From contig CAVQWT010000004.1 in NCBI GenBank assembly GCA_963717705.1, positions 186,001 to 250,000 of the forward strand: DNA of 64,000 bases, in the 5' to 3' direction. The notes under the pieces were generated by a model. That model had not been told where the DNA came from and searched no databases. It saw only the letters and a list, made by a program, of their open reading frames with translations. Below are positions 9,703-20,194 of this stretch, piece after piece; within the stretch, counting starts at the first letter, position 1; each line of letters starts with the position of its first letter. The stretch is from CAVQWT01 sp963717705 (GTDB lineage Bacteria > Pseudomonadota > Gammaproteobacteria > Burkholderiales > Casimicrobiaceae). Both the position numbers and the translations under genes were made by a program.

Positions 9703-9960
9703 CAGCGTCAGCAGGCAGCCGCCGCGGACCGCGACGCAGAGGCGTACAACGCGGCCGTGGCCAAGTCGCGTGGAATCAGCCCGTTCGAGCTGGCGATGGG
9801 CTACGTGAAACGCCATCGGTACCTGGGCACGGCGATCATCGGCGCGACGACGGCGGCGCAGTTCGTCGAGAACATCGCTGCCGTGCGGGGCGAACGCGAC
9901 TCGGCAACGCTGGCCGCGATTGCGGACATTCTGTGGCGTTACCCGAATGCCGCGCGCTGA
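9703..9960 (+). pseudogene. C-terminal remnant of an aldo/keto reductase
   Basis: The last 80 or so codons of an aldo/keto reductase are visible: a helix reading DAEAYNAAVAKSRGISPFEL, then VKRHRYLGTAIIGATTAAQF and VENIAA, which is the NADP-binding C-terminal block (family pattern TSTIIGAT...QL.ENI). The catalytic Asp-Tyr-Lys-His tetrad and the barrel's first two thirds are absent; the region upstream is the end of the DUF5648 gene. There is a GTG at 9757 but no ribosome-binding site. It is a truncated gene and should not be functional. Confidence 0.7.
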
Positions 9961-9975
9961 GCGGCGCGCGGACCG

Positions 9976-11016
9976 CTACAGCACGCGCCCGAACCAGAGC
10001 AGCGACAAGGTCGCCGACGCCAGCGCCAGGATCGCCGCGGCGGCCGCGAAGAACGCCGTGATCTCCATTTCCTTCTGCTCCACGAAGAGCTTGGTGTTGA
10101 GGCTGGCGTAGATCTTCTGCAGCTCGGCGGCGTCGCCGGCGAAGAAGTATTCGCCGCGCGTGATCTCGGCGATGCCGCGCAGCGCGTCCTCGTCGAGCTG
10201 GACGCGGAACGACCAGCCCTCGCCGCCGATGGTCTCGCCGGCCTTGGTGCCGACGCCGACGGTGTAGACGCGCACGCCGCGATCGGCGGCCATCTTCGCC
10301 GCCTCGATCGGATTGGGCCCGGTGGTCGTCTGGCCGTCGGTGAGCAGGATGATCGCGGCCGACCCGTACGACCCGGGCGGCACCGGCTTCGGCGGCGCCT
10401 TCTCGGGCGGCTGGGAGTCGAGCGCCGCGCTGCGCGAACCGGTGCCGCGCGGGTTGTAGGAGCGCAGGTCGAACTCGGCGTCGGGAAAAATCATCTTCAG
10501 CGACACCAGGATGCCGCTGCCCACCGCGGTGCCGCGCTGCAGCTGGAAGCGCTCGATCGCGGCGAGCAGGTCCTCGCGGCTGTGCGTCGGCGACTGCACG
10601 ACCGACGCCGTTGCCGCGAACGAGACCACGCCGATGCGCGTCGTCTTCGGCTGCTTGTCGATGAAGCCGCGCGCTGCCTCCTGCGCGGCGACGATGCGGC
10701 TGGGCTTGACGTCGGTGGCGCGCATGCTGCCCGAGACGTCCATCGACAGGATCACCGTCTCGTGCTGCGACGGCAGCGTCACCACTGCCGCCGGCCGCGC
10801 GACCGCCAGCAGCAGCAGCGTGAACGCGAGCAGGAACAGCAGCGGCGGCACGTGCCGGCGGAAGCGCTGGCCGGTGCTCATCGCGTCCTTGACCAGCGCC
10901 AGGCTCGCGTAGCGCAGCGCCGCCTTCTTCTTTCGCCGCAGCAGCAGCCAGTAGCCGAGCACCGCCAGCGGGACCAGCAGCAGCAGCCACAGCATCAGCG
11001 GCCACAGGAAAGTCAT
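9976..11016 (-). CDS. VWA domain membrane protein (BatA-like)
   Basis: A 346-residue inner-membrane protein with helices at about 4-26 and 56-74, a von Willebrand A domain (about 87-300) and a C-terminal helix (about 320-343). The metal-ion adhesion site is intact: DVSGS at 93-97, a threonine in the RGTAVG loop and an aspartate in ILLTDGQ. A proline-rich loop is inserted near residues 185-200. It is the last gene of a MoxR-DUF58-VWA operon and its ATG overlaps the DUF58 stop by 4 bp (ATGA). Such units resemble the Bacteroides aerotolerance operon and are thought to help assemble or insert metal into envelope complexes. Confidence 0.9.
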   Translation of the reverse strand: MTFLWPLMLWLLLLVPLAVLGYWLLLRRKKKAALRYASLALVKDAMSTGQRFRRHVPPLLFLLAFTLLLLAVARPAAVVTLPSQHETVILSMDVSGSMRATDVKPSRIVAAQEAARGFIDKQPKTTRIGVVSFAATASVVQSPTHSREDLLAAIERFQLQRGTAVGSGILVSLKMIFPDAEFDLRSYNPRGTGSRSAALDSQPPEKAPPKPVPPGSYGSAAIILLTDGQTTTGPNPIEAAKMAADRGVRVYTVGVGTKAGETIGGEGWSFRVQLDEDALRGIAEITRGEYFFAGDAAELQKIYASLNTKLFVEQKEMEITAFFAAAAAILALASATLSLLWFGRVL

Positions 11017-11931
11017 GCCTGCACCCCCAGGTGCTGCGGCAGGCCGCCGCCGGTGGCGAGCCGGCTGCGCTGCTTGCGCAGATCGGCGAAGCGCAGGATG
11101 GCGTCGACCAGGTCGTCGTCGGTGGCGAGTTCCAGCGCATCGACCCCGGCCGCGGCGAATCCCCGCCGCAGCTCCACCTCGCGCGCCGCGGCGAGCTCGG
11201 CGAAGCGTGCGCGAAAGCCGCGGTCGTGGGTGTCGACGAACACCTGCTCGCCGGTCTCGGCGTCCTGCACCAGCAGCAGGCCGAGGTCGGGCATCGCCAT
11301 TTCCATCGGATCGTAGAGCCGCACCGCGACGACGTCGTGCCGCTGCGCGAGGTGGGCCAGCGGCTCCTCCCAGCCCGGCGCGCTGATGAAGTCCGAGACA
11401 ACGAACATCAGCGACCGCCGCGGCGCGACGCGGTAAGCGGTCTCGATGAGGTCGGACAGCTTGGTCTCGACGGCCGCGCCCGGCGGCGTCTCCGGCCGCG
11501 ACGCCATCTTCTGCATCAGGTGCAGCACGTGGCGCCGACCGCTCCTCGCCGGCAGCACGGTGTCGACACGGTCGCCGTAGAGCAGGGCGCCGACGCGGTT
11601 GCCGTGGCGGGTGAGGATGCGCGCGATGACGGCGACGAATTCGGCGGCGACGGCGCGCTTCTTCTGCGGCTGCGAGCCGAAGTCGACCGACGCCGACAGG
11701 TCGACCAGGAACCATGCGGCGACCTCGCGCTCCTCGTTGTACTCGCGCACGTACGGCGTCTGCAGCCGCGCGGTGACGTTCCAGTCGATGCGGCGCACGT
11801 CGTCGCTCCAGACGTACTCGCGCAGGTCGGCGAGATCGAGCCCGTAGCCGCGGAACAGCGTCCGGTAGTCGCCGTGCAGCACGCCGTCCAGACGGCGGAG
11901 AACCGTCCACTCCAGCCGGCGCAGGACGGCC

Positions 11932-11957
<26 letters not shown>
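11013..11957 (-). CDS. DUF58 domain protein
   Basis: A 314-residue soluble protein of the DUF58 family, a degenerate VWA-type fold. The family signature is around residues 35-75 (LADLREYVWSDDVRRIDWNV) and a serine-containing strand FLVDLSASVDFG follows near 82-93. It lies between the MoxR ATPase and the membrane VWA protein and overlaps both (26 bp with the ATPase, 4 bp with the VWA gene), so the three are almost certainly translated from one message and work together as a chaperone-like complex. Confidence 0.92.
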
Positions 11958-12942
<985 letters not shown>

Positions 12943-12975
12943 TCGGGGATCGCCTTCGGAGTTGGGCCGGGGACT

Positions 12976-14064
12976 TCAGATCGGCGGAATGCCGACCGCC
13001 GCCGCGGCGTTCTCGATCGGCACCGCGAAGCCGATGCCGATGAACACCCGCTGCTCGGTCGGGTTGAGGATGCCGGTGACGATGCCGACGACTTCGCCGT
13101 CGCGGGTCACCAGCGGCCCGCCCGAGTTGCCCGGGTTGGCCGCCGCGTCGAACTGGATCAAGTTGGTCAGGACGCGCTTGCCCTCGGGCGAGCGGTGCTC
13201 GCGACGCATTCCCGACACGACGCCGGCCGACACCGACGGGCCGATGCCGAACGGAAACCCGACCGCGACGACCTCGTCGCCGGGTTTCAGGTCCGCCGTC
13301 GGCCGCAGCGTCGCCGCGGGCAGGTCGTCCGGTATCTTCTCCGCCTTCAGCACCGCGAGATCGTGCTCGGGGCGGATGGCGATGACGGTCGCCGGCGACT
13401 CCATGCCGTCGGCGAATTCGACGACGATGCGGTCGGCCTGCCAGACGACGTGCAGGTTGGTCAGGATGGTGCCGTTGTCGATGATCACCACGCCGCTGCC
13501 GACGCCTTCGCTGCTGCCGTCGTCGGTGGGTTCCTTCCCGTCCTTGCCGCTCTTCGGATCCTTCGCCTTGGCATTGCGATCCCCGGCGCCACGGTCCTTT
13601 CCCGCCCTGCCGTCCGGGGCGCCGGCCTTCGCGCCGGGCGGCGGCGCCTCGGCCTTCTTCGGGTAGCCGAAGCCGCGGACGCGCACGACGCTGCGCCGCA
13701 CCGCCTCGTAGGCCTTGGCCGCGGGTGAGGGCAGCGCGTTGTTCTCCAGCGTGTGCAGCACCGCGGCGTCGATGTCCTGCTGGGTGAGCCGCTGCGGCTT
13801 CGGCGCCAGCGCCGCATAGCCGCCGGCGATGGCCAGCGCGACCGCGGCACCGGCGGCGACGAGCAGCGCGCGTTCGTGGCGGGCGAGCCAGGCGCGCGGG
13901 CGCGAAGCCGGTGCCGCCGGGTACGCGGCGGACGCAGCCGGCAGCGCCCCGGCCGGCGGGGGCGAAGCGGATTGTGCATCGGCCGATGCGGCAGAGGCGC
14001 GCGCGGCATCGGCACCGGACCGGCGCGCTCCGGCCGAACTGCTGTAGAGCGTGATCTTCTTCAT
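12976..14064 (-). CDS. Membrane-anchored trypsin-like serine protease (S1C)
   Basis: A 362-residue protease. Residues 1-60 are an Ala/Pro-rich cytoplasmic part, residues about 65-85 a membrane anchor, then a periplasmic domain with a Gly/Lys/Asp-rich insert (about 145-185) before the catalytic core. The triad is visible: His in LTNLHVVW, Asp in EHDLAVLK and Ser in NPGNSGGPL. There is no PDZ domain, unlike DegP at 50-51.5 kb. The start at 14064 is preferred to the longer open frame to 14310 because the extension is low-complexity. It lies 33 bp upstream of moxR and may be part of that operon. Confidence 0.85.
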   Translation of the reverse strand: MKKITLYSSSAGARRSGADAARASAASADAQSASPPPAGALPAASAAYPAAPASRPRAWLARHERALLVAAGAAVALAIAGGYAALAPKPQRLTQQDIDAAVLHTLENNALPSPAAKAYEAVRRSVVRVRGFGYPKKAEAPPPGAKAGAPDGRAGKDRGAGDRNAKAKDPKSGKDGKEPTDDGSSEGVGSGVVIIDNGTILTNLHVVWQADRIVVEFADGMESPATVIAIRPEHDLAVLKAEKIPDDLPAATLRPTADLKPGDEVVAVGFPFGIGPSVSAGVVSGMRREHRSPEGKRVLTNLIQFDAAANPGNSGGPLVTRDGEVVGIVTGILNPTEQRVFIGIGFAVPIENAAAAVGIPPI

Positions 14065-14230
14065 CGCCCGCCCGTTGAGGATCCCCTTGGCACGGCAACG
14101 GTAACACGGCGTCGGCGGCCGGTGAATACGCGCGGAAGACTGTCGAGGCGCCGGACCGGCCGACGGGTCGCCGGCGCGCGGACGCTCCGGAGCCGCTGGC
14201 GGCACCGGCAAGCGAATCGCCGCCGGCCGT

Positions 14231-15154
14231 TCAGGGCAGACCCGCGGCCTTGAATGCGATGGCGACCAGCAGCGCCACCGTACCGGCGAGGAATACGGTC
14301 GAGATGCCACCCATCGCCGCGGCCTTGGTCGCGTGCGAATAGCCGCGCCGCTGCATCGTCGCCAGCGTCCGCGCGCCGAAAATCGCGGCGAATCCCAGCG
14401 GCGCGAGCGCGCTGACCGGAAGCACGCCGAGCGGCACCAGAGCCACGGCGCCGGCGAGGGCCAGCGCCGCCTGCACCCGGATCAGCCGCGCCGCGCCGTC
14501 GTGGCCCAGCACGATCGCCAGCGTCCGTCGCCCCGCCTTCGCGTCGCCGACGATGTCGCAGGCATTGTTGACCGACAGGATGGTCGCAATCAGCACGCTC
14601 GACGGCAGACCCAGCCACAACACGCGGTGATCGAGCGACGGCTGCTGGACGTACGCCGCCACGGCGATCAGCACCAGGCCGAGGAGGCCCCCGGCGAACG
14701 CCTCGCCGACCGGCAGGCGCGAGATCGGTCGCGGTCCGCCGCTGTAGAGCAACCCGACCAGCATCGACGCCGCACCCACCGGCACGATCCGCCAGTCGAC
14801 CCGCGCGCCGAGGGCGAGGCCGGCCAGCGCCGCGAGGCCGAACAGCGCCCACGCCAGCTTCAGCGCCAACGCCGGATCGATGCCGCGCTGCACCAGCGCC
14901 TTCCATCGCTCGACGTCGGTCTCGGCGGTGTCGACGCCGGCGCGGAAGTCGTAGTAGCTGTTGAAGGCCGTGGTGCCCATGTCGACGAACAGCGTCGCCA
15001 GCAGCATCAGCGCGAACGCGCCGGGGCTGAACACCCGCCAGGCCGCGGCCGCATACGCGGTGCCGATCGCCAGCGACGAGAGGCTGACGATCTTGGTGCG
15101 GATGTCGACGATCTGCAGGAGGTCGACGAGCGTCGGGCGGGGCGGGGCGGGCAT
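14231..15154 (-). CDS. UbiA/MenA-like prenyltransferase
   Basis: A 307-residue polytopic membrane enzyme with eight or nine predicted helices. The first prenyl-diphosphate motif is NSYYDFRAGVDTAETD (about residues 65-80) and the second is NNACDIVGDAKAGRRT (about 200-215), both as in 1,4-dihydroxy-2-naphthoate polyprenyltransferases (MenA). It would attach a polyprenyl tail to an aromatic acceptor in quinone or related lipid synthesis. No other men genes are in the window, so the acceptor is uncertain. The ATG at 15154 is preferred to frames extending to 15580, which are low-complexity Ala/Thr repeats. Divergent from serC. Confidence 0.85.
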   Translation of the reverse strand: MPAPPRPTLVDLLQIVDIRTKIVSLSSLAIGTAYAAAAWRVFSPGAFALMLLATLFVDMGTTAFNSYYDFRAGVDTAETDVERWKALVQRGIDPALALKLAWALFGLAALAGLALGARVDWRIVPVGAASMLVGLLYSGGPRPISRLPVGEAFAGGLLGLVLIAVAAYVQQPSLDHRVLWLGLPSSVLIATILSVNNACDIVGDAKAGRRTLAIVLGHDGAARLIRVQAALALAGAVALVPLGVLPVSALAPLGFAAIFGARTLATMQRRGYSHATKAAAMGGISTVFLAGTVALLVAIAFKAAGLP

Positions 15155-15260
15155 GGCGGCAGTGGTGGTGGCGGCGGCAGCGGCAGAGGTGACGGCGGCG
15201 GTGGTGTTTGCGGACGCGATTGCGGACGCGGTTGCGGTTTCGTTCGAGCGTACGGCGCCC
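15155..15260. repeat. Simple-sequence tract between UbiA-like gene and serC
   Basis: The spacer between two divergent genes has a GTG/GCG trinucleotide tract (from about 15158 to 15200) followed by near-exact 12-bp repeats of GCGGACGCGATT (about 15208-15235). It is low-complexity and gives spurious long frames. The rest of the 253-bp spacer, to 15407, shows only the moderately AT-rich GTTACAATTGCCGGTTCCC near 15360, where the serC promoter may lie. Confidence 0.5.
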
Positions 15261-15407
15261 GCATGGCTCCCGGCAAGCGGTTTCCGGCCGCGGGCGTGGC
15301 CGGCCCGGCGTGGGCGCCGGCCGCGGCAACGGGTCACTCCCGGCGGCCGCTGCCGGGCGGTTACAATTGCCGGTTCCCATACCCACCCACCGAACCGGAA
15401 TCCGAAC

Positions 15408-16487
15408 ATGCGAGTCTTCAACTTCAGCGCCGGCCCCGCCGTGCTCCCCGAACCCGTGCTGCGCCAGGCCGCCGCCGAGATGCTCGACTGGCAGGGCAGC
15501 GGCATGTCGGTGATGGAGATGAGCCACCGCGGCAAGGAATTCATCGCCATCGCGGCCAAGGCCGAAGCCGACCTGCGCACGCTGCTCGCGATCCCCGCCA
15601 GCTACAAGGTGCTGTTCCTGCAGGGCGGCGCGATCGGCGAGAACGCGATCGTGCCGATGAACCTGCTCGGAGAGCGCAGCAGCATCGATTTCGTCAACAC
15701 CGGCGAGTGGTCGAAGAAGTCGATCAAGGAGGCGAAAAAGTACGCCAGGGTCAACGTCGCCGCGTCGGCCGAGGACCGCAACTTCACCTACGTGCCGGCG
15801 CGGGACACGTGGAAGCTCGACCCGAACGCCGCGTACGTCCACGTCTGCACCAACGAGACCATCGGCGGCGTCGAATACCAGTGGACGCCCGACACCGGCA
15901 ACGTGCCGCTGGTGGCGGACATGTCGTCGCACATCCTGTCGCGGCCGCTCGACATCGCGAAGTACGGGGTCATCTACGGCGGGGCGCAGAAGAACATCGG
16001 GCCGGCGGGGCTGACCATCGTCATCGTCCGCGACGACCTGCTCGACCGCGCGCTGCCGATCACGCCGTCGGCGTTCCACTGGAAGGAGCAGGCGGAGGCC
16101 GAGTCGATGCTGAACACGCCGCCGACCTATGCCATCTACATCGCCGGGCTGGTGTTCGAGTGGCTGCTGCACAAGGGCGGCGTCGAGGCGATCGAGCGCG
16201 AGAACATCGCCAAGTCGAAGCTGCTGTACGACTACCTCGACCAGAGCAGCTTCTATTCCAACCCGGTGCAGCGCGAGGACCGGTCGCGGATGAACGTGCC
16301 GTTCAAGCTCGCCGACGAGGCGCTGGACGAAGCGTTCCTCAAGGGCGCGAAGCAGCGCGGCATGGTGCAGCTGAAGGGCCACCGGTCGGTCGGCGGCATG
16401 CGCGCGTCGATCTACAACGCGATGCCGATCGAGGGCGTGCAGGCGCTGGTCGCCTACATGCAGGACTTCGAGCGCGAGCGGGGCTGA
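15408..16487 (+). CDS. serC: Phosphoserine aminotransferase SerC
   Basis: A 359-residue PLP enzyme converting 3-phosphohydroxypyruvate and glutamate to phosphoserine and 2-oxoglutarate, the second step of serine synthesis (and of PdxB-type pyridoxal synthesis). It opens with the family signature MRVFNFSAGPAVLPEPVL. The PLP lysine lies in YGGAQKNIGPAG near residues 187-198, and the C-terminal GGMRASIYNAMP is typical. Length is standard. The serA gene starts 6 bp after its stop, so the two are one operon feeding each other's product. Confidence 0.98.
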   Translation: MRVFNFSAGPAVLPEPVLRQAAAEMLDWQGSGMSVMEMSHRGKEFIAIAAKAEADLRTLLAIPASYKVLFLQGGAIGENAIVPMNLLGERSSIDFVNTGEWSKKSIKEAKKYARVNVAASAEDRNFTYVPARDTWKLDPNAAYVHVCTNETIGGVEYQWTPDTGNVPLVADMSSHILSRPLDIAKYGVIYGGAQKNIGPAGLTIVIVRDDLLDRALPITPSAFHWKEQAEAESMLNTPPTYAIYIAGLVFEWLLHKGGVEAIERENIAKSKLLYDYLDQSSFYSNPVQREDRSRMNVPFKLADEALDEAFLKGAKQRGMVQLKGHRSVGGMRASIYNAMPIEGVQALVAYMQDFERERG

Positions 16488-16492
16488 CCGCG

Positions 16493-17680
16493 ATGGACCG
16501 CATCCGCATCCTCACGCTGAACCAGATCTCCGCCCAGGGGCTGCATCGCTTCCCCGCGGCGCGCTACAACGTCGGCAAGACCGTCGAGCAGCCGGAAGGC
16601 ATCATCCTGCGCTCGTTCGACATGCACGGCATGGCGATCCCCGCCAGCGTCAAGGCGATCGGCCGGGCCGGCGCCGGGACCAACAACATCCCCGTCGCCG
16701 AGATGTCGAAGCGGGGCGTGCCGGTGTTCAACGCGCCGGGCGCCAACGCCAACGCCGTCAAGGAGCTGGTGCTCGCCGCGCTGCTGCTGGCCGCCCGCAA
16801 CATCATCCCCGCGGTCCGCTACGTCGACGCGCTCGACCCCTCGGCGCCGGACCTCGAGGCCCGGGTCGAGGACGGCAAGAAGCAGTTCGCCGGCATCGAG
16901 CTGCCGCAGCGGACGCTGGGCATCGTCGGGCTGGGCGCGATCGGCAGCATGGTCGCCGACACCGCGATCAAGCTCGGCATGAAGGTCATCGGCTTCGACC
17001 CCGAGATCACCGTCGACGCCGCGTGGCGGCTGCCGTCGAGCGTGCGGCGCGCGCACTCGATCGAGGAGGTCCTCAAGCACGCCGACTTCGTCACGCTGCA
17101 CGTGCCGCTGCTGCCGGTGACCCGCCACCTGATCGACGCCAAGCGCCTCGCCGCCGCCAAGAACGGCAGCGTGCTGCTGAACTTCGCCCGCGACGCCATC
17201 GTCGACGACGCTGCCGTCGTCGCGGCGCTGCGGTCCGGGCACCTCAAGGCGTACCTCTGCGATTTTCCCGGGGCGGGCCTCATCGGCGAGCCCAACGTGG
17301 TGGCGCTGCCGCACCTCGGCGCGTCGACGGCCGAGGCCGAGGAGAACTGCGCGATCATGGTCGTCGACCAGGTTCGCGACTACCTCGAGGACGGCACCAT
17401 CCGCAACGCCGTCAACTTCGCCAACGTCGAGATGCCGCGCGAGTCGCCGTACCGCGTCGCCGTCGCCAACGCCAACGTGCCCAACATGCTCGGCCAGATC
17501 TCGTCGGCGATGGCGCACGCGGGGCTCAACATCCACAACATGGTCAACAAGTCGCGCGGCGAGATGGCCTACACGCTGGTCGACGTCGACAGCCCGGTCG
17601 AGGCGGCGGTGGTCAAGGCGATCGCCGCCATCGAAGGCGTGCTGTCGGTGCGGGCGATCCCGGTGGCGAAGGCGGGCTGA
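16493..17680 (+). CDS. serA: D-3-phosphoglycerate dehydrogenase SerA, short type
   Basis: A 395-residue NAD-dependent dehydrogenase that starts serine synthesis from 3-phosphoglycerate. The nucleotide-binding GLGAIG is near residue 145, the substrate arginine is in LLNFARDA, the catalytic histidine in LPHLGAST, and an ACT-type regulatory domain (VANANVPNMLGQISSAMA onward) fills about 320-395. The glutamate that normally pairs with the histidine, expected after the DFP of YLCDFPGAG, is not obvious; this position reads Gly-Ala-Gly. The form is the short SerA type with one ACT domain. It follows serC by 5 bp. Confidence 0.93.
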   Translation: MDRIRILTLNQISAQGLHRFPAARYNVGKTVEQPEGIILRSFDMHGMAIPASVKAIGRAGAGTNNIPVAEMSKRGVPVFNAPGANANAVKELVLAALLLAARNIIPAVRYVDALDPSAPDLEARVEDGKKQFAGIELPQRTLGIVGLGAIGSMVADTAIKLGMKVIGFDPEITVDAAWRLPSSVRRAHSIEEVLKHADFVTLHVPLLPVTRHLIDAKRLAAAKNGSVLLNFARDAIVDDAAVVAALRSGHLKAYLCDFPGAGLIGEPNVVALPHLGASTAEAEENCAIMVVDQVRDYLEDGTIRNAVNFANVEMPRESPYRVAVANANVPNMLGQISSAMAHAGLNIHNMVNKSRGEMAYTLVDVDSPVEAAVVKAIAAIEGVLSVRAIPVAKAG

Positions 17681-17771
17681 CGACCGACCGCGCGCCGGCG
17701 GTCACGCCGGCATGCGTCCGGCGGGACGCCAGCGCGGCGCCGGACCCTCCGCCGGCGCGCCGGGGCGCGCG

Positions 17772-19688
17772 TCAGCGATACCCCGCCGCCTGCAGCTCGA
17801 ACAGCTCCTTGTAGCGCCCGCCGGCCGCCATCAACTCGGCGTGCGTGCCCGCGGCCTCGACCTGTCCGTCGGCCAGCACCAGGATGCGGTCGGCCATGCG
17901 CACGCTGGAAAAGCGGTGCGAGATCAGCACCGCGGTCTTGCCCTGGCTCAGTTCCTTGAAGCGCTGGAACACTTCGAACTCGGCCCGCGCGTCGAGCGCC
18001 GCGGTCGGCTCGTCGAGGATCAGCACGTCGGCGTCGCGCATGTACGCGCGGGCGATGGCGATCTTCTGCCATTCGCCGCCGGACAGGTCGATGCCGGTGC
18101 GGAAGCGCTTGCCGATGATCTGGTCGTAGCCGGCCGGCAGCTTGTCGATCACCTCGTCGGCGAGGCTCCGCTGCGCGGCTGCGACGATGCGCGCGCGGTC
18201 GCCGCGCGACTCGATGCGTCCGACGGCGATGTTGTCCGCGGCGCTCAAGTGGTAGCGGACGAAGTCCTGGAAGATGACGCCGATGTTCGCGCGCAGCGTC
18301 GCGACGTCGTATTCGCGCAGGTCGTGCCCGTCCAGCAGGATGCGCCCTTCGTCGGGGTCGTACAGCCGCGCCAGCAGCTTCACCAGCGTCGTCTTGCCAG
18401 CGCCGTTCTCGCCCACCAATGCCAGCACCTCGCCGACGCGCAACTCGAACGTGAGGTGGCGGACGGCCCAGCGCTCGGCGCCGGGATAGCGGAAGCCCGC
18501 ATCCTCGAAGCGGAACCCCTCGCGGATCGGGTTTGGAAACGGCCGCGGATTCGGCGGTGAAACGATCTCGGCCCGGATCTCGAAGAACGAGAACAGGTCG
18601 TCGAGGTAGAGCGCCTGGCTCGCGACCGACGAGAACCCGATCAGCAGCCCCTCCAGCAGGTTGCGCAGCCGCCGGAACGACCCGGCGAGGAAGGTGAGGT
18701 CGCCGATGCTGAAGTCGCCGTGCAGCGTCCGCCAGACGATGTACGCGTAGGCGACGTAGTAGCCGACGGTGCCGATGGCGGTGAGCACGCTGCCCCAGCC
18801 CGCGCGCCGGATCGCGAGCCCGCGGTTGGCCGCGTAGAAGTCGGCGGCGAGGCGCCGGTAGCGATCGATCAGGAAGCCGTTGAGCCCGAAGACCTTCACC
18901 TCCTTCGCCGTCTCGACGCTGGCGCCGGTCTGGCGAACGTAGTCGAGCTCGCGGCGCTCCGGCGCGCGCAGGTAATTCATCGTGTAGCTCTGCGCGTTGA
19001 AGTGCGCCTCGCCGAGGAACGCCGGCACCAGCGCCAGCGCCAGCAGCGCGATCAGCCACGGCGCGTAGAGCACCAGCGTCGCGCCGAAGCTCAGGATGGT
19101 GATGATGTCCTGCGCCTGGCCGAAGACCTGTCCCAGCAGCGTGTTGCGGCCGATCGTCTGCCTTCGCGCGCGATCCAGCCGGTCCTGCAGCTCGCTGTCC
19201 TCAAAGTCCTCGAGGTCGAGCGTCGCGGCGTGCTCCATCAGGCGCAGGCTGGTGGCGTTGGAGAACTGCTCCGACAGCAGCGAGTCGAGCAGCGACACCG
19301 TGCGGCCGAGCACGTCGGACAGCACCGCGAGCCCGAACTCGACGGCGAGCAGCAGCGCGATGCGATCGACCAGCCCGCTCGCCAGCCACTGCTGCAGCGT
19401 GTCGCCCGCCGACGCCGAGCCGGCGATGCCGACGACCTCGTCGATGATCAGCTTGCCGACGTAGAGCGACGCCACCGGCAGCAGCGCGCGGACCACGCGC
19501 AGCACGATCAGCGCCAGCGTCAGGGCGGGGCTCGTCTGCCAGACGAGCTTCAGGAACGGCGGCAGGTTGCGGAGCGCGCCGAAGCGCTCGCGCCAGGACT
19601 GGGGCGTCCGGCCCGAGGGCGCGCCGGGACCGCCTTCGGAGGCGCCGGGCGGCGCGCTGCGGCCGCCCGCGGAGTAGTTCTTGGGCAT
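17772..19688 (-). CDS. ABC transporter, fused permease and ATPase
   Basis: A 638-residue half-transporter: an ABC-type six-helix membrane domain (about residues 45-350) followed by a nucleotide-binding domain (about 385-630). Walker A is GENGAGKTT, the signature is LSGGEW, Walker B is VLILDEP and the H-loop is ISHRFS. The order (membrane then ATPase) is that of exporters (MsbA/multidrug-like), which act as dimers at the inner membrane. The substrate cannot be read from the sequence. The first 40 residues are Gly/Pro/Ser-rich and probably disordered. It converges on serA and follows DUF3301 by 76 bp on the same strand. Confidence 0.92.
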   Translation of the reverse strand: MPKNYSAGGRSAPPGASEGGPGAPSGRTPQSWRERFGALRNLPPFLKLVWQTSPALTLALIVLRVVRALLPVASLYVGKLIIDEVVGIAGSASAGDTLQQWLASGLVDRIALLLAVEFGLAVLSDVLGRTVSLLDSLLSEQFSNATSLRLMEHAATLDLEDFEDSELQDRLDRARRQTIGRNTLLGQVFGQAQDIITILSFGATLVLYAPWLIALLALALVPAFLGEAHFNAQSYTMNYLRAPERRELDYVRQTGASVETAKEVKVFGLNGFLIDRYRRLAADFYAANRGLAIRRAGWGSVLTAIGTVGYYVAYAYIVWRTLHGDFSIGDLTFLAGSFRRLRNLLEGLLIGFSSVASQALYLDDLFSFFEIRAEIVSPPNPRPFPNPIREGFRFEDAGFRYPGAERWAVRHLTFELRVGEVLALVGENGAGKTTLVKLLARLYDPDEGRILLDGHDLREYDVATLRANIGVIFQDFVRYHLSAADNIAVGRIESRGDRARIVAAAQRSLADEVIDKLPAGYDQIIGKRFRTGIDLSGGEWQKIAIARAYMRDADVLILDEPTAALDARAEFEVFQRFKELSQGKTAVLISHRFSSVRMADRILVLADGQVEAAGTHAELMAAGGRYKELFELQAAGYR

Positions 19689-19764
19689 TCTTGCTTTCGC
19701 GCCGGGCGAGGGCGCCGGGAGGCATCCAGTGTAACGCCTCGACCCGGCGGCGCCCATTCGCCCG

Positions 19765-20097
19765 CTAGTGCAGCGTCGCGTCCTCCGGCACCGCGCGCAG
19801 CCCGACGTCCACCATGATCACGCGGTCGCCGAGCAGCGCGACGCTGCCCTTGCGGCGATTGTCGCCGTCGTCGCTGTACTCGAAGCCGTAGACGCGGCGC
19901 AGCGCCATGCGGCCCTCGTCGTCGCGGACCGGCCGCATCGACTGCAGGCCCACGGTGTCGTCGAGGAACAGCAGACCCTCGGCCTTGCACGCGGCGCGCA
20001 TCGCCACGTTGGCGGCCTCGCGGGCCTGGAGGCCGGTCCAGACCAGCCAGCCGACGGTGGCGACGGCGAGCAACGCGACGAGTTCGACGAAGGTCAT
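19765..20097 (-). CDS. DUF3301 family protein
   Basis: A 110-residue protein with one N-terminal membrane helix (residues 5-21) and a small soluble domain. The cysteine in RAACKAEGLLFLDDTV and the later YGFEYS-DDG and GSVALLGDRV blocks match the DUF3301 family found in beta- and gammaproteobacteria; function unknown. It is probably anchored in the inner membrane with the domain in the cytoplasm. Located between the ABC exporter and the phospholipase D-type lipoprotein, all on the minus strand. Confidence 0.85.
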   Translation of the reverse strand: MTFVELVALLAVATVGWLVWTGLQAREAANVAMRAACKAEGLLFLDDTVGLQSMRPVRDDEGRMALRRVYGFEYSDDGDNRRKGSVALLGDRVIMVDVGLRAVPEDATLH

Positions 20098-20194
20098 GGC
20101 GGGGACCGCGGAAGCGCCCGAGCAAGCCCCGATTCAACCACACAATGCCGGCGGTCGGCGGACCCGGGCGCGCTCGACGTCCGCCGCCGGCCGG

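Noticed and set aside
15155..15260. N-terminal extension of the UbiA-like protein through the trinucleotide tract
   Set aside because: The residues are Ala/Thr low-complexity and family members begin near the ATG at 15154.
17569..19059. A 496-codon frame antiparallel or shifted relative to the ABC exporter
   Set aside because: It has the amino-acid make-up of a GC shadow and overlaps the complete exporter with all ABC motifs.
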